From the NCBI RefSeq assembly GCF_005049105.1, contig NZ_SUKA01000009.1, forward strand, positions 124,001 through 188,000: 64,000 nt of DNA. The letters run 5' to 3'. Under the pieces are notes generated by a model. The model worked only from the letters and a program-made list of their open reading frames with translations. It was not told where the DNA came from and did not search any database. The position numbers and the translations under genes are program-made. Below are positions 43,279 through 51,683 of the stretch, in pieces (the stretch's first letter is position 1; the number at the start of each line of letters is the position of its first letter). Origin of the DNA: Sphingobacterium alkalisoli. Its GTDB lineage: Bacteria > Bacteroidota > Bacteroidia > Sphingobacteriales > Sphingobacteriaceae.

Positions 43279-44043
43279 CTATTTCCCAAACGACTGTACA
43301 AGGTCTGATTCGGCCAGCACCAAATGATCGATGCCATTTGCCGCTTGCAAAGCTACGTACATGCTTTTCACTCCGCCGCCCTGGCTTCCCCACAATTTAG
43401 ATGGTAATTGAATGCTTGACATATAACTGTAATTAACATCATTATTTAGCAGATATTCTTTTGTACCAGCCTTCAAAAGAAGCACATACATTTCTCCATC
43501 CAATGGTGCTATCTGGAAGTATTCTGTTCGCTGCTTTGGTTTTACATCTCTTGCGAGATAGGTAACCGAATTGATGTCCGAACCGTCTCCATAAACAATA
43601 TCTACTGGCATATCGTCCGGAAAGTCAAAATAAAATGCTATTTGATCCACACCGGGTATCGCATCCGGATACGCAAAGGTATTGGTCACCTTTGTACCAT
43701 CATAGAAGAAAGTAAAGCTTTCATCTGCGGGGTCATCCTGTTCTATCGTCGTGCTGTAAAGCACTTCACCCGAACTTTTTTTCCGCAGGTCCATTGCAAT
43801 CGGGGCATCATCTTCAAATGCGATTCGTCCATTATACATAATCCTTCCGTAGAGATCACGCATTTTTATACCGTTGAAATATTGTTCCAGCGTATCACGC
43901 ATCACAAAACCTTTGAACTCGATGGGAATAAACTCCTTTACAGGTTTCACGACCAATTCGCCCTCCTTTTCACAGGAAGTGGCAAAAACCGCAAGTACGG
44001 CTATCGAAATAAGTAGTATTTTATATCTATTTTTCATCTGCAA
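43279..44043 (-). CDS. Lipoprotein paired with a TonB receptor
   Basis: A 254-residue lipoprotein with a clear lipobox (AVFATSCEKEG). The mature part is beta-rich with no domain I can name. It lies 4 bp after the stop of the TonB-dependent receptor at 44048, so it is very likely an accessory surface or periplasmic subunit of that receptor, in the place a SusD would occupy. It is not SusD-like: it is too short and lacks the helical scaffold. A hairpin follows the gene. Confidence 0.75.
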   Translation of the reverse strand: MQMKNRYKILLISIAVLAVFATSCEKEGELVVKPVKEFIPIEFKGFVMRDTLEQYFNGIKMRDLYGRIMYNGRIAFEDDAPIAMDLRKKSSGEVLYSTTIEQDDPADESFTFFYDGTKVTNTFAYPDAIPGVDQIAFYFDFPDDMPVDIVYGDGSDINSVTYLARDVKPKQRTEYFQIAPLDGEMYVLLLKAGTKEYLLNNDVNYSYMSSIQLPSKLWGSQGGGVKSMYVALQAANGIDHLVLAESDLVQSFGK

Positions 44044-44047
44044 TGTA

Positions 44048-47000
44048 TTAAAAATTATAAGAAAGAGAAAGGCTAAAACTACGGCCTATGTAACGCGTAA
44101 AACTCTGGTCATCGCCTATCTGCTCTGGATAGCCGTTCTCTTTGGTACTATAGCCTTCTTCAAACTTGTCTGTAAACCCAAATTTGTATTTATACATGTC
44201 ATGCCATTCCTGGTCAACCTTAAACTCGTCTGTCTTCAATTCATAAGTTTTTCCACTATTTACAAAAAAGCGGTAAGGGGCGTCCGTAAGATTGCTCATA
44301 TTAAGCTTAAACTGAGCTTTGTCATGAAAGAACCTGTAAGTTACCTGTGCGTCCAGCTGGCTCCTTGGCCTTTCATACTCTACCAGATTCGGACTCACAC
44401 CAGTGATAAAAGTTTTATAACCCATATGGTTAAATGTTACATTAAACCCTAAGTGTTTGCCTGTATAGTTTAGTCCGCCGTTCAATGTAAGAGGCACCTG
44501 TCCATAAAGCGGACGCTTATTTCTCAGATAGATATAGTACGATACTTGATTGCCGGCATCGTCCTGCTCATACCGCAATTCCCTGGACCGCACTTCTGAT
44601 TTGAGCAGGGTGATATTACCGCTTAATGTAGTATTTCGTAAGACGCCGACCTCGGGCGCTATAAAGCCAAGGGACTTTCTAAATTCCATTTCCATTCCCC
44701 TGATCTTTCCCCAGTCGGAGTTATTGGTGAAGACATATAACCTATCTGTTCCTGAAATCGAGTTGGTACCATAAAACTCTGCAGGCTTGTCAAAATATTT
44801 ATAGAATGCACCAATAGAGAGGATGTCTCCCGGGTTGGGGAACCATTCCAGCTTGACATCAAAGTTGTCAATAGCCGTCGACTCCAGTCCCAGATTGACC
44901 TGCATTCTTCCCAAATAGGCATTGTAACGCGAGAAGCGGGAGTTGTCCATCAGCGACGGCCTCACTACCGTTTTGGCATAGGAAACACGAATATTGAAGT
45001 CATCTATAGGTGTATAAGTTAAATGTGCAGAAGGAAGCAAACGCCATCTTACACTATCACGAAGGGTAACTTCGGGTGTCCATTGCATATTCATGCTATT
45101 CTGCAGACTGTCATACCTGAGGTATTCATATCGGGCTCCCCAAACCATCCGCAGTTTGCCTGCAATTTTATTGTCCATCATCAGGTAGCCTGCCCTGTTC
45201 ACATCTTTACCTTCGTACTTGTCCTGGTGGTAACTACTGGGCATGTAAAAGGGATCTTTGCTGGGATTTTCCATACCCATATCATTTCCCCATTCTTGTA
45301 GCGGCCTGTCTTTGTAAGGGTCGGCTAATGTCGCAAAACTCACGATAGGCAGTATCGTCCACTCATAGCTTGCATGTCGGTCTAAATGGTAGAGTCCGGC
45401 TTTAAGGGACTGCTTTTGGTTATAAATATTAAAATCAAAAGTCGCATTTAATCCTGCTGTGAGGTTTCGCTCGCTGTAGACGTACTTATCGCGTTGAGCG
45501 ACACCTCCTCCGCCAGAAGTAGTAGCCTGTCCAGGGATATAGTTGTACCGTACTTCATTGGCCAACTCCTCAGGCATCAAGAGCGCCGTAACCGCATCAA
45601 GTTCCTCCGAATGGCTCGTAACTCTGGCCACATTCCAGTCCAATTTTACCCTACCCAGCACATGTTCGCCGCTAAGCTTATTTTGCAATAAATTAGTAAA
45701 TACCGGGCGGTCATCTTCGCGGATAACTGGGTGTCGATATGTGCTTTCATCTTTCGGTTCCGAAAACGTCCAACCGGTGATCCGTTCCATTTGCTCGCTA
45801 AAGACGCGTGAGTAGAAATTGTTAGATGTAATCTGATGCTTGCCATCTCTGTACCCTGCGTTCAGCATGGTGCCAAGCGTGGTATTGAAACTATATATTC
45901 CACCGGTGTTGAGATCGTTCGGATCCTCCGGATTTTCGACAACGCTCCAGTTTCCCCGGCGAATATTGGTGATATCGTCAATGCTTTGTGTATTGCGGTA
46001 GCTTACCGAACCGACAAACCCGAATTTATTCCCTCTTTGCTGCGACAGGTCGTAAATTCTGCCAATGCTGAACTGGTAATTTTGAGAAGGTGCCGCCTTA
46101 AATACCCTACTTCCCAGACGCTCTGTCCCGCCGATTCTGCGATTCTGTTCGATTACCTCTGCAACAGGTGTGCTGTTGGGCGCATTACCAGGCCTAAAAT
46201 TAGACATATCGTTAAGTCCTTCGGGAAAGTGATTCCTGCTACCGTCGTCAAAACCCAAATAATCATATTTTCCACGCTGGTAACCATAAAAGTCTTTACC
46301 GGTAGACCTGGAATTATAGGAGCTACCCAGACTGAAGCTTAGGAAATTACTTTGGGGAATAGAAATGGTATTAACCTGAACGAGGCCCCCTGCAAAACCA
46401 GCGTTCATATCGGGGGTAGCAGATTTGCTCACTACTACACTCTCTACCAGATTAGTAGGTACGATGGAAAAGTCAAAATTCCGGCTCATTACCGTAGTGC
46501 TGGGCAGCAATATACCATCCAGCTGCGCCATGTTATATCGTTCTGCAGCACCACGCACCACGACGTTTTTATCATCGGTGGTACTTAATCCGGTTATTCG
46601 TTTTAAGCTCTCGCCTATATTTCTGTCCGGTGTTGCGGCAATTTGTTCTGCCGAAATCCCATCGGTCACCGTTGCCGCATTTTTCTGTCGTGCGTATAAT
46701 CCGGCTACACTTTCCTTTTTGAAACTACCGGTTACGACAACCCCGCTGACCTCATTTATGGCAGCACTCAGAGCTATCGTGAGTTGGGTTAGTTCCCCTT
46801 CTTTCACCAGCACTTCAGTAATGCGTTTGGTCTGGAAAGAGATATAGCTAACTTCGATGGTGTAGCTACCGGGTGCAATACTGAAGTTATAGCTCCCATC
46901 TACGCTGCTCTGTCGCTGATTATTGGTTTGCATGATTTTTACACTTGCACCGGCCAACGGTTCGCCTCGGTCGTCCACAATCTTTCCGGAGATACGACCG

Positions 47001-47425
47001 AGCTGTTGCAGGATCATATTTGGCGATTTCCCGTTATTGCGGATCGTATTCAAGGGCGTTAAATTTGCTTTTTTTGATACGATCACCGCTTGCTCGCCGA
47101 TGGTGAATTTTAAGGGCTGGTCTTTAAAGATCGTTGTCAACACGGCTTCCAGTTCACCATTTTCAACAGTAAGGCTGACTGGTTTTGCGGCTTTCAGAAT
47201 GGCTCCCTCGATCATAAATCCATAGCCAGTCTGTCGGCTGATCTTTTTGAAGACCTTGGCAAGGGAGGCATTTTTTTCAGAAAGACTGATCTTTTGTGCA
47301 ATTGCAGCTGCATTGACCTGTAGCATTCCCACCAGTAAAAAGAAAGACGTTAGCTTCGTCATGCGTAGTAATTTTCGGACATGGCTGTTCCACCCGCCCT
47401 TTTTTTGCGTATATTTTTTATACAT
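44048..47425 (-). CDS. TonB-dependent receptor with STN domain (FecA-like)
   Basis: A receptor of about 1125 residues: signal peptide (FFLLVGMLQVNAAAIAQ), STN domain (ISLSEKNASLAKVFKKISRQ), carboxypeptidase-like domain (ISGKIVDDRGEPLAGASVKI), plug (ISAEQIAATPDRNIGESLKR, VVVRGAAERYNMAQLDG) and a barrel ending in Phe (FSLSLSYNF). The plug resembles the TonB receptors that work without SusD, which fits the unrelated lipoprotein downstream. I use the ATG at 47425 (MYKKYTQ); the open frame runs 27 codons further. The STN domain pairs with the FecR at 47555. The ligand is unknown. Confidence 0.92.
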   Translation of the reverse strand: MYKKYTQKKGGWNSHVRKLLRMTKLTSFFLLVGMLQVNAAAIAQKISLSEKNASLAKVFKKISRQTGYGFMIEGAILKAAKPVSLTVENGELEAVLTTIFKDQPLKFTIGEQAVIVSKKANLTPLNTIRNNGKSPNMILQQLGRISGKIVDDRGEPLAGASVKIMQTNNQRQSSVDGSYNFSIAPGSYTIEVSYISFQTKRITEVLVKEGELTQLTIALSAAINEVSGVVVTGSFKKESVAGLYARQKNAATVTDGISAEQIAATPDRNIGESLKRITGLSTTDDKNVVVRGAAERYNMAQLDGILLPSTTVMSRNFDFSIVPTNLVESVVVSKSATPDMNAGFAGGLVQVNTISIPQSNFLSFSLGSSYNSRSTGKDFYGYQRGKYDYLGFDDGSRNHFPEGLNDMSNFRPGNAPNSTPVAEVIEQNRRIGGTERLGSRVFKAAPSQNYQFSIGRIYDLSQQRGNKFGFVGSVSYRNTQSIDDITNIRRGNWSVVENPEDPNDLNTGGIYSFNTTLGTMLNAGYRDGKHQITSNNFYSRVFSEQMERITGWTFSEPKDESTYRHPVIREDDRPVFTNLLQNKLSGEHVLGRVKLDWNVARVTSHSEELDAVTALLMPEELANEVRYNYIPGQATTSGGGGVAQRDKYVYSERNLTAGLNATFDFNIYNQKQSLKAGLYHLDRHASYEWTILPIVSFATLADPYKDRPLQEWGNDMGMENPSKDPFYMPSSYHQDKYEGKDVNRAGYLMMDNKIAGKLRMVWGARYEYLRYDSLQNSMNMQWTPEVTLRDSVRWRLLPSAHLTYTPIDDFNIRVSYAKTVVRPSLMDNSRFSRYNAYLGRMQVNLGLESTAIDNFDVKLEWFPNPGDILSIGAFYKYFDKPAEFYGTNSISGTDRLYVFTNNSDWGKIRGMEMEFRKSLGFIAPEVGVLRNTTLSGNITLLKSEVRSRELRYEQDDAGNQVSYYIYLRNKRPLYGQVPLTLNGGLNYTGKHLGFNVTFNHMGYKTFITGVSPNLVEYERPRSQLDAQVTYRFFHDKAQFKLNMSNLTDAPYRFFVNSGKTYELKTDEFKVDQEWHDMYKYKFGFTDKFEEGYSTKENGYPEQIGDDQSFTRYIGRSFSLSLSYNF

Positions 47426-47428
47426 TTG
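47421..47428 (+). promoter_or_regulatory. Antisense -7-like element over the receptor start
   Basis: The plus-strand sequence is TACATTTG, an exact TAnnTTTG match lying over the antisense of the receptor ATG. It faces the hairpin and T-tract at 47487-47518, about 90 nt away. No good -33 element is visible. Confidence 0.25.
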
Positions 47429-47486
47429 TTTGTCTGTGAAAAAGTTATTTGTATCTCGAAATTCATTTGACCATATGCAGACATGG

Positions 47487-47513
47487 GCCAGTTGTGTTGC
47501 AAGCACTTCTGGC
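47487..47513. other. Conserved hairpin between FecR and receptor (copy B)
   Basis: A hairpin with outer stem GCCAG / CTGGC, a 2x2 mismatch, inner stem GTG / CAC and loop TTGCAAG, followed on the plus strand by TTTTT. It has the same length and position as copy A at 19646, and the terminal pair is G-C here but A-T there. Confidence 0.6.
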
Positions 47514-47554
47514 TTTTTCGTTGTATATGGTATCCATTTTGATTAAACGTAGAA

Positions 47555-48718
47555 TTATTGTCTTATCATTATCCTCCTTCCTTCTAACCTTACGTGGCTA
47601 GATTTAAAAGTCTCCATAATTTTCATAACCTTAGCAAAAGACCAGGAACGGGGAATGCGCCCCGTAAAAGTTTCTTTGGTTTGGGGGCCCTCAAATACGA
47701 CGTCTAGGTCGTACCAACGCGACAACTCCCGCATCACGGTCTGAATATCCGCATCGGTAAAGTCAAAAAATCCGTCTTTCCATGCCGTAACCTCCGCAAC
47801 ATCAACCTCGCTAACCGCAATGCCGGTCTTAGTAACGACCGCCTGTTGCCCTGGTTTAAGAATTTTCGCTTGGCCCGCAGTGGTAATAGCCACCGAACCT
47901 TCCAACAGCGTTGTCCTACTGGCACCCGTGTTCTGATAAGTGTTCACGTTGAAATGCGTACCCAATACCTCTACCATTTGTGTACTCATTTTTACCCGAA
48001 ATGGTTTACGAACATCGTGGGCAACCTCAAAATAAGCTTCTCCAGTCACTTCGACCTCCCGGTAATTTTCGGTAAACGAGGCGGGGTAGCTGATTGATGA
48101 CGCCGCATTCAAGAATACTTTTGTTCCATCGGAGAGTACAAGGCCGTATTGGCCGCCCCGTGGCGTGCTGAGGGTATTCCGAATGTTAGACTTCCCGTCG
48201 CCCTGCTGGTCGTATGATACTGTGCCGTCCGTTGCCTTGCGGACGATTGTATTGCCTTGACTGGCAAGTTCCCCGTGCTGGACATCGTTTAGTATAATTT
48301 GTTTACCATTTCCCAAGGTCAGTATCGCTTTGTTGCCGCCTGGGGCAAAATCTGTAATGGTGGTAGCGATCGCCTGCTTCTTCTCGAAACTTTTATTTAG
48401 AAGAAGATAGCCACCTAACGTTGAAATGATTAATACGCTTGCTGCTACCATGGCTTTTGTCCATAGCGATACCGACTTATTTGATTGCAAGGGCGAATGG
48501 TATTCTTCTGCCAATCTGGTCTCAATAGTCTTATCGATGCGTTGGAACAACCTAGCCTTCGCCTTTTGCTGCTGTCCGGTCGTCAATTTATCGGTAATAT
48601 TTGGATGGTCTTCAAATGACTGGAACCAGGTTTCCAGTTCCTGCACATCTTCGTCTGTAGCCAGGCCCTTATCAAATTTATCTATTAATGATAGGATACG
48701 GGCATTTTTGTCGTCCAT
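47555..48718 (-). CDS. FecR family anti-sigma factor
   Basis: A 387-residue FecR. I start at the ATG 48718 (MDDKNARIL). It has a cytoplasmic sigma-binding part, a transmembrane helix (AMVAASVLIISTLGGYLLL), the long-form insert (GNKAILTLGNGKQIILNDVQ), the FecR domain (SDGTKVFLNAASSISYP, VTGEAYFEVAHDVRKPFRV, VLGTHFNVNTY) and a C-terminal DUF4974-like domain (DIQTVMRELSRWYDLDVVFE). It links the STN receptor downstream to the sigma factor upstream. Confidence 0.95.
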   Translation of the reverse strand: MDDKNARILSLIDKFDKGLATDEDVQELETWFQSFEDHPNITDKLTTGQQQKAKARLFQRIDKTIETRLAEEYHSPLQSNKSVSLWTKAMVAASVLIISTLGGYLLLNKSFEKKQAIATTITDFAPGGNKAILTLGNGKQIILNDVQHGELASQGNTIVRKATDGTVSYDQQGDGKSNIRNTLSTPRGGQYGLVLSDGTKVFLNAASSISYPASFTENYREVEVTGEAYFEVAHDVRKPFRVKMSTQMVEVLGTHFNVNTYQNTGASRTTLLEGSVAITTAGQAKILKPGQQAVVTKTGIAVSEVDVAEVTAWKDGFFDFTDADIQTVMRELSRWYDLDVVFEGPQTKETFTGRIPRSWSFAKVMKIMETFKSSHVRLEGRRIMIRQ

Positions 48719-48839
48719 TGTTATCGCTTTATATAGTGGAGTACCTCTGCGGAACAAAAGCGGGAACGTTTTTTTAAGAAAATTTTCAGCCCAATGACAA
48801 CCTGCTATTTATCAACACGATACCACATACAGCAACTCA

Positions 48840-49430
48840 TTAAAAGAATAGCATACAGGCCAAAATTAGGTTGATGGGGTAGCCCTTGAACTGCGCGCGC
48901 ATGATATTCATAGACTTTGTAATGTGTTTCCGAACCATCGAGAGCGATATGCCCAGTTTATAAGCTATATCCTGGTTTGATAATTGATCAATGCGGCTGA
49001 GTAAAAAAACGTCGCGGCAGACACTAGACATTTTTTCGGTTGTCCGAGATATTTCTTCCTGAAGTTGCTTGGTTTCAAGTGCCTTATCAGGTGTTAGGGG
49101 TTGCGTCTGTTCGGTATAAATTGCCGAACTTACATAATTGTTATGCACCTGCTGCGCACGGTAGGTTTTGTATAACTGGTATTTTACGGCGGCGCGGAGA
49201 TATGCTTCCAGCGAATTCACTTTAATACTTTTCCTGCGAAGATAAAGATCCACAAAAACATTTTGCACAATTTCTTCTGCAGATTCCATGGATAGGCCAC
49301 GTTTTCCCACCATATCGATTAGCATCTTCCAATAGCGGTCATATAGCTTGGCAAAAGCTGTGCGGTCGTCCTCCTGTTGGATCAAATCCAGAAGCATTTC
49401 GTCCGTGCACTGTGAACCATATTTTGCCAT
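48840..49430 (-). CDS. ECF RNA polymerase sigma factor, FecI type
   Basis: A 196-residue ECF sigma factor starting at the ATG 49430 (MAKYGSQCTDEM). Region 2 is visible at FAKLYDRYWKMLIDMVGKRG and AEEIVQNVFVDLYLRRK, and region 4 at MSSVCRDVFLLSRIDQLSNQ and DIAYKLGISLSMVRKHITK. It heads the sigma - FecR - receptor - lipoprotein operon. A TATTTTTG promoter candidate lies 16 bp upstream. Confidence 0.94.
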   Translation of the reverse strand: MAKYGSQCTDEMLLDLIQQEDDRTAFAKLYDRYWKMLIDMVGKRGLSMESAEEIVQNVFVDLYLRRKSIKVNSLEAYLRAAVKYQLYKTYRAQQVHNNYVSSAIYTEQTQPLTPDKALETKQLQEEISRTTEKMSSVCRDVFLLSRIDQLSNQDIAYKLGISLSMVRKHITKSMNIMRAQFKGYPINLILACMLFF

Positions 49431-49445
49431 AATTATAAACAGAGG

Positions 49446-49453
49446 CAAAAATA
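49446..49453 (-). promoter_or_regulatory. Promoter -7 candidate for the 48840 sigma gene
   Basis: The minus-strand sequence is TATTTTTG, an exact TAnnTTTG match, 15 bp before the preferred ATG. Confidence 0.45.
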
Positions 49454-49529
49454 AACAGTTGCTACTACGCTAATATTGAGTTAGTATTAAGTAATTATTA
49501 ATATTGAAGCCTCCCCTTGCAGGAGATAA

Positions 49530-49812
49530 GTGGTCGGTAGTTCGAAGTTCCATGGTTAGTTGTGGAAACAGGTGATTTATTATTCCTGCACTGGTTTTAC
49601 TCGCAAAAATGCCGATGAAATTAGCCGTAGGGACTTCCCTATTTATCATCGCTGCGAAATCCCTTTTAGGGTTTACCGGATTATCTGTTGTTGGAATTTT
49701 TATCGGAATTTTTCTATCTAAAAAAACAGAAGGCAACAAACTTAAATCCGCATTCGGTTGGTTTGTACTGCTTATGGGAATCTATATCCTTATCAAAGAA
49801 TTATTCTTATAA
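49530..49812 (+). pseudogene. C-terminal remnant of a TauE/SafE sulfite exporter
   Basis: The open part (49609-49812 from its first ATG, but homologous sequence begins by about 49585) reads FIIPALVLLAKMPMKLAVGT, then KSLLGFTGLSVVGIFIGIF, and ends in a transmembrane helix. This is the typical second half of a TauE/SafE (DUF81) permease. A TGA lies directly before FIIP, at the position of the usual glycine-rich GAGGG motif, and upstream sequence is scrambled, so the first half is gone. TauE/SafE genes normally accompany persulfide dioxygenase genes, as here, so the exporter was lost from a working cassette. Confidence 0.8.
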
Positions 49813-49824
49813 AAACGAAGTCTT

Positions 49825-49838
49825 GTAACTTATGTTAC
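49825..49838. promoter_or_regulatory. Inverted repeat upstream of the persulfide dioxygenase
   Basis: GTAAC-TTAT-GTTAC, centred about 33 bp upstream of the -7 candidate at 49861. Its position and symmetry suit a dimeric regulator such as a Crp/Fnr protein or a sulfide-sensing repressor, but no regulator gene is adjacent. Confidence 0.4.
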
Positions 49839-49860
49839 TGTATAGGTTATAAGCAGATTA

Positions 49861-49868
49861 TAATTTTG
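49861..49868 (+). promoter_or_regulatory. Promoter -7 candidate for the 49903 gene
   Basis: TAATTTTG, an exact TAnnTTTG match, 34 bp before the ATG. Confidence 0.5.
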
Positions 49869-49902
49869 TATTATAAAATTTAAAACATTAAAAAACATAG
49901 AC

Positions 49903-51321
49903 ATGAGAGTAGAACAAATTTATACAGGATGTTTAGCTCAAGGAGCCTATTATATCGAAAGTAATGGCGAAGCAGTTGTAATAGATCCACTTCGTGAAGT
50001 ACAACCTTATATTGAAAAAGCAGAAAAAGATGGTGCCAAGATTAAATACGTATTGGAAACGCACTTTCATGCTGACTTTGTAAGTGGTCATTTAGACTTG
50101 GCTAGTAAGACCGGAGCAACCATTGTTTTTGGCCCTACCGCAAAACCGGAATTTGAGGCACATGTTGCAGAAGATGGTGAAATTTTAAACGTCGGAGATG
50201 TCCACATCAAAGTGCTCCACACACCCGGACATACCATGGAAAGTACTTGCTTCCTGCTGATGGATGAAGAAGGCAAAGAAACAGCCTTGTTTACAGGAGA
50301 CACCTTGTTTATTGGAGATGTTGGTCGTCCCGATTTGGCACAAAAAGTTATTGCTGATCTGACACAAGAGAAATTGGCTGCTCATTTATATGATTCTCTA
50401 TACAACAAAATCATTCCGTTGGCAGACGATATTATCGTATATCCGGCACACGGAGCAGGTTCGGCTTGTGGCAAAAATATGAGCAAGGAAACTACCGATA
50501 CCTTAGGAAATCAAAAGAAAACCAACTATGCTTTACAGCCTATGAGCAAAGAAAAATTCATCGATGAAGTATTGGATGGTTTGATGCCTCCTCCGGGATA
50601 TTTTCCAGAAAATGTTTTGATGAATATTAGAGGCTATGAAAGTATCGATGAAGTATTGAATAAAGGAACACAGGCTTTAAACCCAACAGAATTTGAAGCT
50701 ACTGCAAACGAAATCGACGCATTGCTATTAGACACTCGTGATGCACAGACTTTTGCCAAAGGATTTATTCCGAATTCCATCAATATCGGTATCGATGGCA
50801 ACTTTGCACCTTGGGCAGGAACACTAATTCCGGATATCAAACAAACCATTTTGTTGATTGCGGACGAAGGCCGTGAAGAAGAAATCGTTAGCCGCTTGGC
50901 TCGTGTTGGTTACGACAATACCATTGGCTATTTAAAAGGCGGATTTGAAGCGTGGAAAAATGCAGGAAAAGAAACCGATACCATCGAATCTATTCCAGTT
51001 AATGAATTGGTAAGGCGAATGGAACAAGATCCAAATCTAAATATTTTAGACGTTCGCAAAAAAAGCGAACATTTTTCAGAGTATGTGATTGGTTCCGAAA
51101 ACATAGCCTTAGATTATATCAATGATCATATTGCCGAAGTAAGCAAAGACAAAATCTATTATGTACACTGTGCGGGTGGTTATCGTTCTATGATATTCAA
51201 CTCTATCCTAAGAGCAAGAGGTTATGAAAATTTGATTGACGTTCAGGGCGGATTTACAGCAATAAAAGAATCCGGTCAACTCAAGGTAAGCGATTACGTT
51301 TGTCCAACAACTATGCTTTAA
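49903..51321 (+). CDS. Persulfide dioxygenase-rhodanese fusion (CstB-like)
   Basis: A 472-residue cytoplasmic enzyme. Residues 1-240 form a metallo-beta-lactamase fold of ETHE1/persulfide dioxygenase type with THFHADFVSGH (His54, His56, Asp58), TPGH (His110), TGD (Asp133) and PAH (His183). Two rhodanese domains follow. The first (about 255-355) lacks the catalytic Cys (LLIADEGREE); the second (about 365-465) has it, Cys423 in VHCAGGYRSM. This is the layout of CstB, which oxidises low-molecular-weight persulfide to sulfite and combines it into thiosulfate. It follows the TauE/SafE remnant and has its own promoter candidate. The thiosulfate product would suit the DoxD-DoxA protein at 6434. Confidence 0.93.
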   Translation: MRVEQIYTGCLAQGAYYIESNGEAVVIDPLREVQPYIEKAEKDGAKIKYVLETHFHADFVSGHLDLASKTGATIVFGPTAKPEFEAHVAEDGEILNVGDVHIKVLHTPGHTMESTCFLLMDEEGKETALFTGDTLFIGDVGRPDLAQKVIADLTQEKLAAHLYDSLYNKIIPLADDIIVYPAHGAGSACGKNMSKETTDTLGNQKKTNYALQPMSKEKFIDEVLDGLMPPPGYFPENVLMNIRGYESIDEVLNKGTQALNPTEFEATANEIDALLLDTRDAQTFAKGFIPNSINIGIDGNFAPWAGTLIPDIKQTILLIADEGREEEIVSRLARVGYDNTIGYLKGGFEAWKNAGKETDTIESIPVNELVRRMEQDPNLNILDVRKKSEHFSEYVIGSENIALDYINDHIAEVSKDKIYYVHCAGGYRSMIFNSILRARGYENLIDVQGGFTAIKESGQLKVSDYVCPTTML

Positions 51322-51683
51322 TCAATAACATTTAAAGCTAAAAATTGGAAGTATATAATCTTGGGGGCGATCTTTTTCAGCTTCTCTCTTTGACGAGCGG
51401 GCTGATTGCCCTGCTCGTACGGGAATCGCTAGAGGAAAATATAATTTGCTGTAAGTGCAGTGGGATATCCCTGTCCATGTTCTTTACAAATTTTTTCATT
51501 AATTGTAGCCAATAGAGTTGTTTGAGCAAATTTTCCAGATTAACCACCTAGTGCCATTGTACTGATACTAAATTCTCCTTCCTGGTTGCTGCTGCCTGTC
51601 CAGCCCTTTCCTGGCGAGCGTGAGCAAGTAGAATTGCAACTTAAAGGGGAGGCATTTTACGAAGGAAGTGAGTTCTACGATAC
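51322..51683. other. Intergenic region with gene debris
   Basis: 362 bp. At about 51391-51417 there is an imperfect hairpin (ACGAGC-GGGC / GCCC-TGCTCGT) that may end the persulfide dioxygenase transcript. At 51586-51680 a short plus-strand stretch reads like the end of a protein (VELQLKGEAFYEGSEFYDTY), which I cannot assign. I see no intact gene. Confidence 0.5.
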
